64,000 nt of DNA, taken from NCBI RefSeq assembly GCF_014651715.1, contig NZ_BMXK01000003.1, forward strand, positions 124,001 to 188,000, written 5' to 3'. Of the stretch, positions 34,397 through 44,357 are shown piece by piece. The notes beneath the pieces are model-generated. The model saw only the letters and a program-made list of their open reading frames with translations. It was not told the origin of the DNA and did no database searches. Position numbers and translations under genes: made by a program. Source of the stretch: Zhihengliuella salsuginis. GTDB taxonomy: Bacteria; Actinomycetota; Actinomycetes; Actinomycetales; Micrococcaceae. Within the stretch, counting starts at the first letter, position 1. The number at the start of each line of letters is the position of its first letter.

Positions 34397-34995
34397 TCCG
34401 CGTGCTCGTGGCGGACGACGAGGACCTCATCCGCGGGGCGCTCGTCGCGCTTCTGGGGCTGGAGGAGGACCTCTGCGTCGTCGCCAGCACCGGCGATGCC
34501 GAGGAGGCCGTGGAGCTGGCCGCCCGGCACCGTCCCGACGTGTGCGTGCTGGACCTGGAGATGCCGCCGACGGACGGCATCGTGGCGGCCGCGGCGATCC
34601 GCCGCCGCGTCCGCTCGCGGACGCTCATCGTGACCCGCCACGCGCGGCCGGGAGTACTGCGGAGGGCGCTGCGCGAGGGCGTGAACGGGTTCGCGCCCAA
34701 GTCCATGCCGGCGGAGGAGCTGGCCCGGGTCATCCGGGAGGTCGCCCGCGGCAAGCGCTACGTGGACCCGGAGATCGCGGCGAGCGCCCTGACGGGGGAG
34801 AAATGCCCTCTCAGCGACCGCGAGCTCGACGTGCTGCGGGTCGGCCGCGACGGCGCCCGGATCGCGGTCATCGCCGCCGGGCTGCACCTCGCCGAGGGAA
34901 CGGTGCGGAACCACGTCTCGTCGATCCTGGCCAAGATCGGGGTCGACACCCGGCACGAGGCCGCGCGGATCGCCTGGGAGAACGGCTGGATCTGA
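34393..34995 (+). CDS. DesR/NarL-type response regulator
   Basis: The 200-residue regulator has a receiver domain with acidic pocket ADDEDLIR near residue 9, phosphoacceptor Asp in CVLDLEMPPTDG near residue 54, TRHAR near 79 and the Lys in FAPKSM near 101, followed by a LuxR-type HTH (LSDRELDVLRVGRDGARIAVIAAGLHLAEGTVRNHVSSILAKIGV). It takes its phosphate from the kinase encoded just upstream. The GTG start overlaps the kinase stop by 4 nt. The closest named model is DesR, which senses membrane fluidity in Bacillus, but no desaturase gene is nearby, so targets are unknown. Confidence 0.93.
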   Translation: MIRVLVADDEDLIRGALVALLGLEEDLCVVASTGDAEEAVELAARHRPDVCVLDLEMPPTDGIVAAAAIRRRVRSRTLIVTRHARPGVLRRALREGVNGFAPKSMPAEELARVIREVARGKRYVDPEIAASALTGEKCPLSDRELDVLRVGRDGARIAVIAAGLHLAEGTVRNHVSSILAKIGVDTRHEAARIAWENGWI

Positions 34996-35026
34996 GGCCG
35001 GGCCGCTCCGGCGGGCGGCCGCGGCG

Positions 35027-36073
35027 CTAGATGGACTGGCCGTCCTCCGGCCACGCGCCGTCGGCCTCCCAGTGCAGCTGTACGCCGTGCTGGTGCGTGT
35101 AGGCCTGCGGCACGCCGTCGAGCGTCATGACGAACATGCCCGACCGCTCGCGGGGCACGGCGATCTCGCCGTCGGTCGCGTCGGACATGAAGAACCCCTC
35201 GTTGGCGATCCACCGGCAGTCCAGGGTGGCGACGAGTTCGAGGAACGCGTGCCGCAGCCCGGGCGGCAGGTAGGAGGTCACCGCCGAGTGGTAGACGACG
35301 GCGGTGTGCTCCGCCGGGACCGCGTTCACCAGGGTCTCGACGTGCGCGAGCAGGTCGCCGCGGACCAGGGTCACGGGCCCGCCCGGGTCGTCCCGGGGCA
35401 GCGACGTCAGCACGTCGAGGCCCGCGCTCAGGCGGTCGAGCCGCTCCGTCTGGCCCGGCCAGACGAGGCACTTGAGCCAGCGGGCCGTCTCCGGGTCCGC
35501 GCCGTCGAGCGGGTTCAGGTCGACCCCCGTGCGGGAGGCGATCTCCGGCAGGCGCGTCGGCAGCGGCGGGTTCCCCGTCGTCGCGCACTCCAGCAGCGGG
35601 GCGCCGGCGGCGAGGTTCTCGGCGCCGAGGACGTCGCCGCCGTCGTACCGGTAGGCGAAGCGGTCCGGCAGCAGGCACAGGCCCGCCGACGGGCCGAGCT
35701 CGATGAGCGCGAGGGGCTTGCCCGAGTCGGACTGGATCTGCTCGAAGACGGGCAGCAGGGTGGCGCAGCGGGCCGGCTCGTTGGTCTGCGTCATGCGGAC
35801 GGCGAGCTCCGCGGCGACGTCGTCCCAGCGTTCGCGCAGGAACGCGGCGAGCGTGGCGAACCCGGCGTCCGGGCAGCCGAGGAACCGGGCGACCGCGAAG
35901 ACGAGGTTGGGCTGCTGCTTGTTCGGCGGCAGGGTGGCGATCCTCGCGACCAGGTCGGCGTCGGCGGCGACGCCGTGGGCCCACTCGGCGTAGAGCGCCG
36001 AGTGCGACGGGAACCAGACGCGCGCGTACTGGGTGAACAGGTGGGCGGTCGCCTCGCGGGCCGGGCCGGTCAC
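35027..36073 (-). CDS. DUF2332 domain protein
   Basis: The 348-residue protein fits the DUF2332 family of actinobacteria and proteobacteria: YARVWFPSHSALYAEWAHGVAADADLVARIATLPPNKQQPNLVFAVARFLG, LALIELGPSAGLCLLPDRFAYRY, VVYHSAVTSYLPPGLRHAFLEL and DCRWIANEG. The LIELGPSAGL segment resembles a class I methyltransferase glycine motif, but the function is not known. GTG 36073 begins 2 nt after the aroQ stop, so it is coupled to aroQ in one operon. No signal peptide or membrane segment is seen. Confidence 0.8.
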   Translation of the reverse strand: MTGPAREATAHLFTQYARVWFPSHSALYAEWAHGVAADADLVARIATLPPNKQQPNLVFAVARFLGCPDAGFATLAAFLRERWDDVAAELAVRMTQTNEPARCATLLPVFEQIQSDSGKPLALIELGPSAGLCLLPDRFAYRYDGGDVLGAENLAAGAPLLECATTGNPPLPTRLPEIASRTGVDLNPLDGADPETARWLKCLVWPGQTERLDRLSAGLDVLTSLPRDDPGGPVTLVRGDLLAHVETLVNAVPAEHTAVVYHSAVTSYLPPGLRHAFLELVATLDCRWIANEGFFMSDATDGEIAVPRERSGMFVMTLDGVPQAYTHQHGVQLHWEADGAWPEDGQSI

Positions 36074-36075
36074 GG

Positions 36076-36522
36076 CTACCCCCGGCCGGAGCCGATGAGG
36101 TGCGCGAGCTGGGCGATGCCGAGCCGGTAGCCGTTCGTGCCGGCGCCCACGACGATCGACTTCGCCACCGGGGAGATGAAGGAGTGGTGCCGGAAGGACT
36201 CGCGCGCGTGCACGTTGGAGATGTGGACCTCGATCACGGGCAGCCGGATGCCGGAGACGGCGTCCGCGAGCGCGACGGAGGTGTGCGTGTAGGCGCCCGG
36301 GTTGAAGACGACGCCGGCGTGCGTCCCGCGGGCGGCGTGGAGGGCGTCGATGAGCGCGCCCTCGTGGTTGGACTGGGCGAACTCGACGTCCAGCCCGTGC
36401 GTCGCGGCTTCCGCCCGGCACAGCGCCTCGACGTCGGCCAGCGACTCGTGCCCGTACACCTCCGGCTCGCGCGTGCCGAGCAGGTTCAGGTTCGGGCCGT
36501 TGAGGATCAGAATCGAAGCCAT
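36076..36522 (-). CDS. aroQ: Type II 3-dehydroquinate dehydratase
   Basis: The 148-residue enzyme removes water from 3-dehydroquinate in the shikimate pathway. Motifs: [21 protein letters not shown] (catalytic Tyr in EVYG near residue 23), [28 protein letters not shown] near residue 74, and [19 protein letters not shown] near residue 96 with the catalytic His. ATG 36522 lacks a ribosome-binding site; TAGGGT (36534-36529, minus strand) ends 6 nt upstream, suggesting a leaderless transcript. A GC-rich hairpin at 36541-36579, just upstream, separates it from acs. Confidence 0.97.
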   Translation of the reverse strand: MASILILNGPNLNLLGTREPEVYGHESLADVEALCRAEAATHGLDVEFAQSNHEGALIDALHAARGTHAGVVFNPGAYTHTSVALADAVSGIRLPVIEVHISNVHARESFRHHSFISPVAKSIVVGAGTNGYRLGIAQLAHLIGSGRG

Positions 36523-36528
36523 AAAAGT

Positions 36529-36534
36529 ACCCTA
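36529..36534 (-). promoter_or_regulatory. -10 box (TAGGGT) of aroQ
   Basis: TAGGGT on the minus strand ends 6 nt before ATG 36522. It lies directly beyond the acs terminator hairpin, so aroQ probably has its own start of transcription. Confidence 0.5.
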
Positions 36535-36540
36535 CACACG

Positions 36541-36579
36541 CGCGCGGCCCCGCCCGAGCGATTCGGGCGAGGCCGCGCG
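36541..36579 (-). terminator. Terminator hairpin after acs
   Basis: CGCGCGGCC (36541-36549) and CGCCCGA (36551-36557) pair with 36571-36579 and 36563-36569; one C-A mismatch interrupts the 17-bp arm, and the loop is GCGAT. It starts 8 nt past the acs stop codon on the minus strand. Confidence 0.8.
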
Positions 36580-36586
36580 TCTATTA

Positions 36587-38569
<1,983 letters not shown>

Positions 38570-38621
38570 GACGGGTCCTTTCAGTCACAGGGAGTGCCTC
38601 TACGGCTCGATTCTGTGTCTC

Positions 38622-38627
38622 AGGTTA
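38622..38627 (-). promoter_or_regulatory. -10 box (TAACCT) of acs
   Basis: TAACCT on the minus strand predicts a transcription start near 38615, about 46 nt before the GTG. It sits inside the inverted repeat TGTGT-N8-ACACA (38614-38631). No good -35 hexamer is visible, which fits activator dependence. Confidence 0.45.
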
Positions 38628-38646
38628 CACACCGGCAGCCCTTCCC

Positions 38647-38662
38647 TGTGCGGGCGGTCACA
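38647..38662. promoter_or_regulatory. CRP-type site before acs
   Basis: TGTGC-N6-TCACA matches TGTGA-N6-TCACA at 9 of 10 arm bases. Its centre is about 40 nt upstream of the predicted acs transcription start, near the -41.5 class II activator position. Confidence 0.6.
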
Positions 38663-38781
38663 CCCGCTGCCGGTGGATGGGGGTGATTCTGCGGTAAACG
38701 GTCCGGCGGCTTCGGGTGCGCACACCACCGACCGATAAGCTCGGAGGCGAACGCACGCCCAGCCACCGCAGGAGCCGCACG

Positions 38782-39654
38782 ATGACCATGCCAGCCGGCA
38801 CACCCGACGAACCGCTCGCCGCCGACGCGGGCCGCGGCACCGGGCCGGGGGAGTCCGCAATCGGCGTCGCCGGTCCGTTCACGCTGCGCGAACTCGTCGT
38901 CATGATCGCCGGAGCCGTCATCCTGCTCGGCTCGCTCATCCCCTTCGCCGCGGGAACGCGCATCGTCAATGCGTGGATGTTCAGCCAGACCCAGTTCAAC
39001 CAGTTCGTCTTCCTGCTCGCCCCGCTGCTGATCGCCGTCGGCTTCGCGTGGCGCCGCCTGGCCGGCCGCTCCCGGGTCGCGCTGTTCTCGCTCACCCTGG
39101 ACCAGTGGGGGTCGGTCATCGGCCTGCTCGCCGCGGCCTACTACTTCTTCGCGGCAGTCAACAGCATGGGCTTCTCCTTCCTGCTCTGCTTCGTCGGCGC
39201 CCTCGCGCTCGTCGCCAGCACGACGACGGCCCACGTCGTCGGCGGTTTCGCCGTCGATTTCGTTCCGGGTGACGGCTACCTGCTCGCCCGCGACATCAAG
39301 CCCTCCGCACCGGCCCGGGGCACGGACCGTGCCGGAGCGGACGCGTTCGGCGCCCCGGGCGCCACCGGCACGGACGCCGTCGTGCCCGGCACCGCCACGG
39401 ACGCCGTCGTGCCCCCGACCGGCGCGGTGCAGCCCGCCGTGGAGCCCGGCCCCCGTCCCGGGGCCGGGCCGTTCTGGTTCGCGGTGCCGCACCCGCGCGA
39501 CGCCTTCGACGAGCAGACGGGCATGTGGGCGTTCACGCTCGAGCCGGGACAGTGGGTGCTCGCGCTCGCCGACCGCGGGGACGCGCTGCTGGTCCAGCAC
39601 GCCGATGGCCGAGTGGGCCTGCTGCGCGAGACCGGCGGAATCGAGCGTGCCTGA
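38782..39654 (+). CDS. Membrane protein with conserved C-terminal domain, unknown function
   Basis: The 290-residue protein has an acidic head, then four membrane segments in about residues 38-155 ([73 protein letters not shown]), a Pro/Ala linker with repeated [15 protein letters not shown] units, and a C-terminal domain [53 protein letters not shown] do not recognise a named family. ATG 38782 follows AGGAGCC. The nth start overlaps its stop by 8 nt, so it leads the nth-NUDIX operon. Confidence 0.7.
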   Translation: MTMPAGTPDEPLAADAGRGTGPGESAIGVAGPFTLRELVVMIAGAVILLGSLIPFAAGTRIVNAWMFSQTQFNQFVFLLAPLLIAVGFAWRRLAGRSRVALFSLTLDQWGSVIGLLAAAYYFFAAVNSMGFSFLLCFVGALALVASTTTAHVVGGFAVDFVPGDGYLLARDIKPSAPARGTDRAGADAFGAPGATGTDAVVPGTATDAVVPPTGAVQPAVEPGPRPGAGPFWFAVPHPRDAFDEQTGMWAFTLEPGQWVLALADRGDALLVQHADGRVGLLRETGGIERA

Positions 39655-40444
39655 CGTGGCGGCGCGTGAGGAGACGGAGCTCGGGCGCAAGCGCCGGGCG
39701 CGCAAGATCTACCGGCAGCTCGTCGACGCCTACCCGTACGCCGTCCCGGAGCTCGACTTCGAGAACCCGTTCGAGCTCCTCGTGGCGACCGTGCTCTCGG
39801 CGCAGACCACCGACGTCCGCGTCAACGCGATCACCCCCGCGCTCTTCGAGCGGTTCCCCGACGCGCGCGCCATGGCCGCCGCGGAGATCATCGAGCTCGA
39901 GGAGCTGATCCGCGCGACCGGCTTCTACCGGGCCAAGGCCGCGAACGTGCTGCGGCTTGCCCAGCGGCTCGTCGAGGAGCACGACGGCGAGGTACCCGGC
40001 CGGCTGGCGGACCTGGTCGCCCTGCCCGGCGTGGGCCGCAAGACGGCGAACGTCGTGCTCGGCAACGCGTTCGGCGTCCCCGGCATCACCGTGGACACTC
40101 ACTTCGGGCGGCTCGCGCGCCGCTTCGGGTGGACGCGGGAGGACGACCCCGTGAAGGTCGAGCACGCGGTCGGGGAGCTGTTCGAGAAGCGCGACTGGAC
40201 GATGCTCTCCCACGTCGTCGTCTTCCACGGGCGCCGCGTCTGCCACTCCCGCAAGCCCGCGTGCGGGGCGTGCCCGGTGGCCTACCTGTGCCCGTCCTTC
40301 GGGGCGGGTGAGCGCGAGCCGGAGGCCGCGCGCCAGCTGCTCAAGTACGAGCTGGCGCCGGGGCGCGAGGAACTGCTCGAGGCGATGACGGCGGGCCGGA
40401 CGCGGCGCGAGCTGCGCGCCCTCGGCTACGGGCTGGACGCGTGA
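39647..40444 (+). CDS. nth: Endonuclease III
   Basis: The 265-residue base-excision-repair glycosylase/AP lyase removes oxidised pyrimidines. It shows the helix-hairpin-helix [13 protein letters not shown] with catalytic Lys near residue 130, catalytic Asp in ITVDTHFGR near 149, and the [4Fe-4S] ligands C-X6-C-X2-C-X5-C in [17 protein letters not shown] near residue 200. GTG 39647 is chosen (overlap of 8 nt with the previous gene); GTG 39656 is possible. A C-terminal extension (about 45 residues) follows the cluster. It overlaps the downstream NUDIX gene by 1 nt. Confidence 0.96.
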   Translation: MPDVAAREETELGRKRRARKIYRQLVDAYPYAVPELDFENPFELLVATVLSAQTTDVRVNAITPALFERFPDARAMAAAEIIELEELIRATGFYRAKAANVLRLAQRLVEEHDGEVPGRLADLVALPGVGRKTANVVLGNAFGVPGITVDTHFGRLARRFGWTREDDPVKVEHAVGELFEKRDWTMLSHVVVFHGRRVCHSRKPACGACPVAYLCPSFGAGEREPEAARQLLKYELAPGREELLEAMTAGRTRRELRALGYGLDA

Positions 40445-41169
40445 TGGCGACCCCGGGCGGGGGAGCGGAGTCACTGCCGGGTGCGCGGGCGCAGCTCGAG
40501 GCGCTCGCGGCCGACCACGCCGCGCGGGTCGCCGCCGGCACGGCGGATGCGCACCTGCCCGAGTCGTGGCGGTTCGCGCGGTTGGACCCGGCGGCGCTCA
40601 AGCGCGCGGCCGTGCTGATCCTCTTCGGCCGGCTGGACGATCAGCCCGCGGAGCACCCGCACGACGTCGTGCCCGGCGAGCTCGACCTGCTGTTCGTCCG
40701 CCGCGCCGACACCCTGCGCAAGCACGCCGGGCAGGTCGCCTTCCCGGGCGGCAAGGTCGATCCCGGAGACGACGGCGCGGTCGCCGCGGCCCTGCGCGAG
40801 GCCGAGGAGGAGACGGGCCTGGACCCGGCCGGCGTCGACGTCCTGGGTGCGCTGGCCGAGACCGAGCTGCCGGTGAGCAACTTCCTCGTCACCCCGGTGC
40901 TGGGGTGGTGGGCGCGCCCGTCGGAGGTGTTCGCCGTCGACCCGGCCGAATCGGCGCACGTGTTCCGTGTGCCCGTGGCCGACCTGCTCGACCCCGCGAA
41001 CCGGGTCAGCGCCTCCGTGTCGCGGGGACGGGAGAAGTTCACGTCGCCGGCGTTCCTCGTCCAGGGTGCGCTCATCTGGGGGTTCACGGGCATCGTGGTC
41101 TCGCGGCTCTTCGACGAGCTGGGCTGGACGCTCGACTGGGACGCGTCCCGGGAGCACCGCGTCCGCTGA
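40444..41169 (+). CDS. CoA pyrophosphatase-type NUDIX hydrolase
   Basis: The 241-residue enzyme has the CoA-type NUDIX signature: LLFVRRADTLRKHAGQVAFPGGKVDPGDDGAVAAALREAEEETGL near residues 82-126, with RKHAGQVAFPGG before the box. Relatives split coenzyme A or its derivatives into adenosine 3',5'-bisphosphate and phosphopantetheine; this has not been shown here. ATG 40444 overlaps the nth stop (TGATG). It ends 3 nt from the stop of the polymerase-like gene on the opposite strand. The nth-NUDIX order also occurs in mycobacteria. Confidence 0.9.
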   Translation: MATPGGGAESLPGARAQLEALAADHAARVAAGTADAHLPESWRFARLDPAALKRAAVLILFGRLDDQPAEHPHDVVPGELDLLFVRRADTLRKHAGQVAFPGGKVDPGDDGAVAAALREAEEETGLDPAGVDVLGALAETELPVSNFLVTPVLGWWARPSEVFAVDPAESAHVFRVPVADLLDPANRVSASVSRGREKFTSPAFLVQGALIWGFTGIVVSRLFDELGWTLDWDASREHRVR

Positions 41170-41172
41170 GAC

Positions 41173-42999
41173 CTACTTCGCCTGGTCGTAGGAGTCGACG
41201 ACGGCGACCGTCACGGGCGTCTCCACCAGGTCCGAGCGGAACACGAGCTCCGTGGCGCGCGCCGCGGCGGCGTGGACGATCCTCACGACCTCGTCGGCCT
41301 GGTCGGCGGGCACGTGCAGCATGACCTCGTCGTGCAGGAAGAACACGATGCGCGAGCTCAGATCCGGGAGCTGCCGCCGGATGCCGAGGCGCACCTGGCC
41401 CAGCCAGCAGAGGGCCCACTCGGCGGCCGTCCCCTGGACGACGAAGTTCCTGGTGAAGCGCCCCCGCGACCGCGCGATCGAGTCGGCGCGCGACTGGTCG
41501 GCCGGCGTCGCGTCGAGGGAGTTGGCCGCGCGCCGGGCCGCCGCGAACGCGTCGTCGGGTCCGGGGGAGCCGCGGCCGAGGAACGTGGAGACGTTGCGGC
41601 CGGCCTCGCCCTCGCGGGCGGCGTGCTCGATCAGCCCCACGGCCTGCGGGTACGTCTTGGCCAGCTGCGGCATGAGCCGGCCGGCATCGCCGCTCGTCTG
41701 ACCGTACATGGCGCCGAGCATCACGATCTTCGCGCTCGCCCGGTCCCCGCCGAACCCGCGGTTGGCGATCGCCTGGTAGAGGTCCTTGCCGGTGGAGGCG
41801 ATCGCGAGGGCCTCGTCCCGGCTCATCGCGGCCAGGATGCGTGGTTCGAGCTGGGAGGCGTCGGCGACCACGAGCTTGCACCCGGGGTCCGCCCGGACGG
41901 CGGAGCGGACGGTGGCCGGGATCTGCAGGGCCCCGCCGCCGCGGGCCGACCACCGGCCGGTGACGACGCCGCCGACCGTGTAGTCCGGCCAGAACTTGCC
42001 GTCGCGCACCCACATTGCCAGCCACGCCCAGCCGTTCGAGGTGAAGAGGCGGGAGAGCTTCTTGTAGCGTTCGAGGACCTCGAGCGCGGGGTGCTCGTGG
42101 TCGGCCAGCTCCCACTGACTGGTGCTGGCCGCGTCGATCCCCGCCCGGTGCAGGGCGCGCAGGAGTTCCTGCGGGGAGTCGGGGTTCAGTTTCGGCGCGC
42201 CCAGGGCGGCCCGGAGCTCCTCGACGACCCGTTCGAGCTTCTGCGGCCGGTGGCCCTCGGGCGGCCTCGGGCCGAGCTGGTCCTCGAGCAGGGCCCGGTG
42301 CACGCGGGTGCTCCACGGCATTCCCGTGGCCCGGATCTCGGCGGCGATCAGGGCGCCCGCGGACTCGGCCGCAAGCAGCAGTTCCAGCTTGCGCCCCGCC
42401 GTCGTCCGCGGGACCGCGGCGCGCTGGGCGGCGAACTCGCGGCCGACGGTCTGGGCACTCGCCCCGCGCGGCGCCGGGGCCGCGAAGAGGGAGCCCTGCG
42501 CGCCGGGCTCGGGTCCGGCCGGGGCCGCCGCGTCGAGGTCGCCGGCCGGTGCGTCGCGGGCGTCCGCCGCGTAGCCGCCGCCGGCGGTGGCGGGGGAGCT
42601 GGACAGGATCGTCCGGCACAGCCCCAGGTCCCAGCACCGCTCGACCGTCATCCCGTCGGTGAGGAACATCCCGTACCAGTAGCGCGTGGACTCCCACACC
42701 CAGCGCAGGGCGCGCGCCTCGGCCCAGGTCACGAGGTCGCCGATGTCCTCGTAGGAGAAGGACAGCGGCCCCGTGAGAGGCCGCAGGGCCTCGTCCAGGA
42801 TCAGGACGACGCCGGCCGGCGACTCCTCGGCCGGCTCCTGCCCCTCGCGGAGGGACTCCTTTTGGGAGGGCTGCGCCGTGCGCGGGTCCTCGCCGCGCAG
42901 TTCGTGCACGTCGAAGACGCCGCTGTCGCCTTCGGCGTGGGTGGCGACGAGGACGAAGCGCGGCGCGGCGCCGTCGGGGATGGTCGAGGGGATGGGCAC
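41173..42999 (-). CDS. Bifunctional 3'-5' exonuclease/DNA polymerase-like protein
   Basis: The 608-residue protein resembles DNA polymerase I without the 5' nuclease: a weakly conserved exonuclease-like N-terminal half with an inserted low-complexity stretch (about residues 150-190), then the polymerase domain with motif A VVADASQLEPRILA near residue 370, motif B region ASAKIVMLGAMYGQTSG near 425, and motif C FFLHDEVMLHVP near 563. The two catalytic aspartates (DASQ and HDE) are present, so polymerase activity is possible. Annotated relatives exist as stand-alone genes in actinobacteria. GTG 42999 is the likely start; the gene diverges from the Tad cluster. Confidence 0.85.
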   Translation of the reverse strand: MPIPSTIPDGAAPRFVLVATHAEGDSGVFDVHELRGEDPRTAQPSQKESLREGQEPAEESPAGVVLILDEALRPLTGPLSFSYEDIGDLVTWAEARALRWVWESTRYWYGMFLTDGMTVERCWDLGLCRTILSSSPATAGGGYAADARDAPAGDLDAAAPAGPEPGAQGSLFAAPAPRGASAQTVGREFAAQRAAVPRTTAGRKLELLLAAESAGALIAAEIRATGMPWSTRVHRALLEDQLGPRPPEGHRPQKLERVVEELRAALGAPKLNPDSPQELLRALHRAGIDAASTSQWELADHEHPALEVLERYKKLSRLFTSNGWAWLAMWVRDGKFWPDYTVGGVVTGRWSARGGGALQIPATVRSAVRADPGCKLVVADASQLEPRILAAMSRDEALAIASTGKDLYQAIANRGFGGDRASAKIVMLGAMYGQTSGDAGRLMPQLAKTYPQAVGLIEHAAREGEAGRNVSTFLGRGSPGPDDAFAAARRAANSLDATPADQSRADSIARSRGRFTRNFVVQGTAAEWALCWLGQVRLGIRRQLPDLSSRIVFFLHDEVMLHVPADQADEVVRIVHAAAARATELVFRSDLVETPVTVAVVDSYDQAK

Positions 43000-43133
43000 G
43001 CCTTCATTGTGGCAGGCCGCGGCCGCGGAATGGCCGCCGGACTCTCCGTCCACAGGCGCGCGCCGGCGCCGTGTTCTCCACAACCGGCCGCTGACCCGTG
43101 GCGGGGCCGGCGGCCGGCGCGAACAGTGGGGGC

Positions 43134-44357
43134 ATGACTGAACGCCCCTTCGTCGCCAGCCGCCCGCCCCGATCATCCGGACCGCCGGCCGCCCCGCCGG
43201 ACCCGCCGCGGGTACCGCGGGCGACGCTCGTGACCGGTGACGAGAAACTGATCGACCACGTGGCCCTCGTCGTCGCGGCCGCGGGAACGGAGCTGCGGAT
43301 CCTGTCCGCGGCGGACGGTGCACCGGTGCCGGCGGCGGACCCGCACGAGCTGGTGCTGCTGGGGGCGGACCGCCTCGAGCAGCTGGACGGCGCGACGGGG
43401 CCGCTGCATGCGCCGGGCCGGGCGGACTCCGTCCTGGTGGGGTGGGCCGGCGACCACGAGCGGATGTGGCGGGCGGCGGCCGCGACCCCGGGGACCCGCG
43501 TCGCGGTTCTGCCCGAGGCCTCGGCGTGGCTCGGCGAGTTCCTGGGCGAGCGCGGCCTGCGCGGCGGGGCCGGGAAGGTGCTCGCGTTCGCCGGAGCCGT
43601 CGGGGGCGCGGGCACGACGACGGCTGCGGTGCTGGCGGCCTCGACCGCGGTCCGCGCCGGGCGCACGACCCTCCTGATCGATGCGGACCCGGCCAGCGGC
43701 GGGATCTTCCACCGCCTCGGCACGGACGGCCGGTCGCTCGGGCGGCCCCGCGGACCGGGCACGGACGCGCAACCGGGCGGGGCGGCCCCGTTCGCGGGGC
43801 TCACCTGGAACGACATCGCCACGGCCGACGGCCGCCTCCCACCCCACCAGCTCGCGGACGTCCTGCCGTCCACACGGGGGCTCTCGTTCCTGACCTGGTC
43901 CGAATGGCGCGCCCCCGGGATCCCGGCCCCGGACGGGCCCGTCCCGCCCGGGGTGCTCTCGGAGGTCGTCGCGTCGGCCCGGCAGGCCTTCGACGTCGTC
44001 GTTCTCGACAGCGGCCGGGCCGGCCCCGCCTCGATGACCGGCCACGCGTGGGGCGCACCGGATGCGGCGATCTGCGTGCTCCCGGCGGACCGCCAGTGGG
44101 CGCTGTCCGCGCTGGACGGGGACGTCGACTGGCTCGCGCTGGTGACGGGGCAGCTGCCGAACGGGCACGACGCGTTCTCGATCGCCGCGGAGGCCGGCAT
44201 GCCGCTGCTGACGTACGTCCCGCCGCTGCGGTCGATCCGCCGCGCCGCGGCGGACGGGACCGTCCTCGACCTGGCGCGGCAGCGCGTCCCGGCCCGGGCG
44301 ATGGCGCCGGTCTCCGCGCTCTGGGACGGCGGGCCCGACCGGGCGGGTGCGGCATGA
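43134..44357 (+). CDS. Septum-site-determining/CpaE-like protein (Ssd family)
   Basis: The 407-residue protein starts with a Pro-rich segment and a receiver-like region (RATLVTGDEKLIDHVALVVAAAGTELRIL), then a ParA-like ATPase domain: AFAGAVGGAGTTTAAVLAA near residue 155, LLIDADPASGGIF, LSFLTWSEW and DVVVLDSGRAG. The Walker A is deviant (GGAGTTT) and lacks both signature lysines. Mycobacterial Rv3660c, which affects septum formation, has a similar layout and also precedes tadA. ATG 43134 follows GTGGGGGC. It overlaps tadA by 4 nt (ATGA) and leads the pilus operon. Confidence 0.85.
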   Translation: MTERPFVASRPPRSSGPPAAPPDPPRVPRATLVTGDEKLIDHVALVVAAAGTELRILSAADGAPVPAADPHELVLLGADRLEQLDGATGPLHAPGRADSVLVGWAGDHERMWRAAAATPGTRVAVLPEASAWLGEFLGERGLRGGAGKVLAFAGAVGGAGTTTAAVLAASTAVRAGRTTLLIDADPASGGIFHRLGTDGRSLGRPRGPGTDAQPGGAAPFAGLTWNDIATADGRLPPHQLADVLPSTRGLSFLTWSEWRAPGIPAPDGPVPPGVLSEVVASARQAFDVVVLDSGRAGPASMTGHAWGAPDAAICVLPADRQWALSALDGDVDWLALVTGQLPNGHDAFSIAAEAGMPLLTYVPPLRSIRRAAADGTVLDLARQRVPARAMAPVSALWDGGPDRAGAA

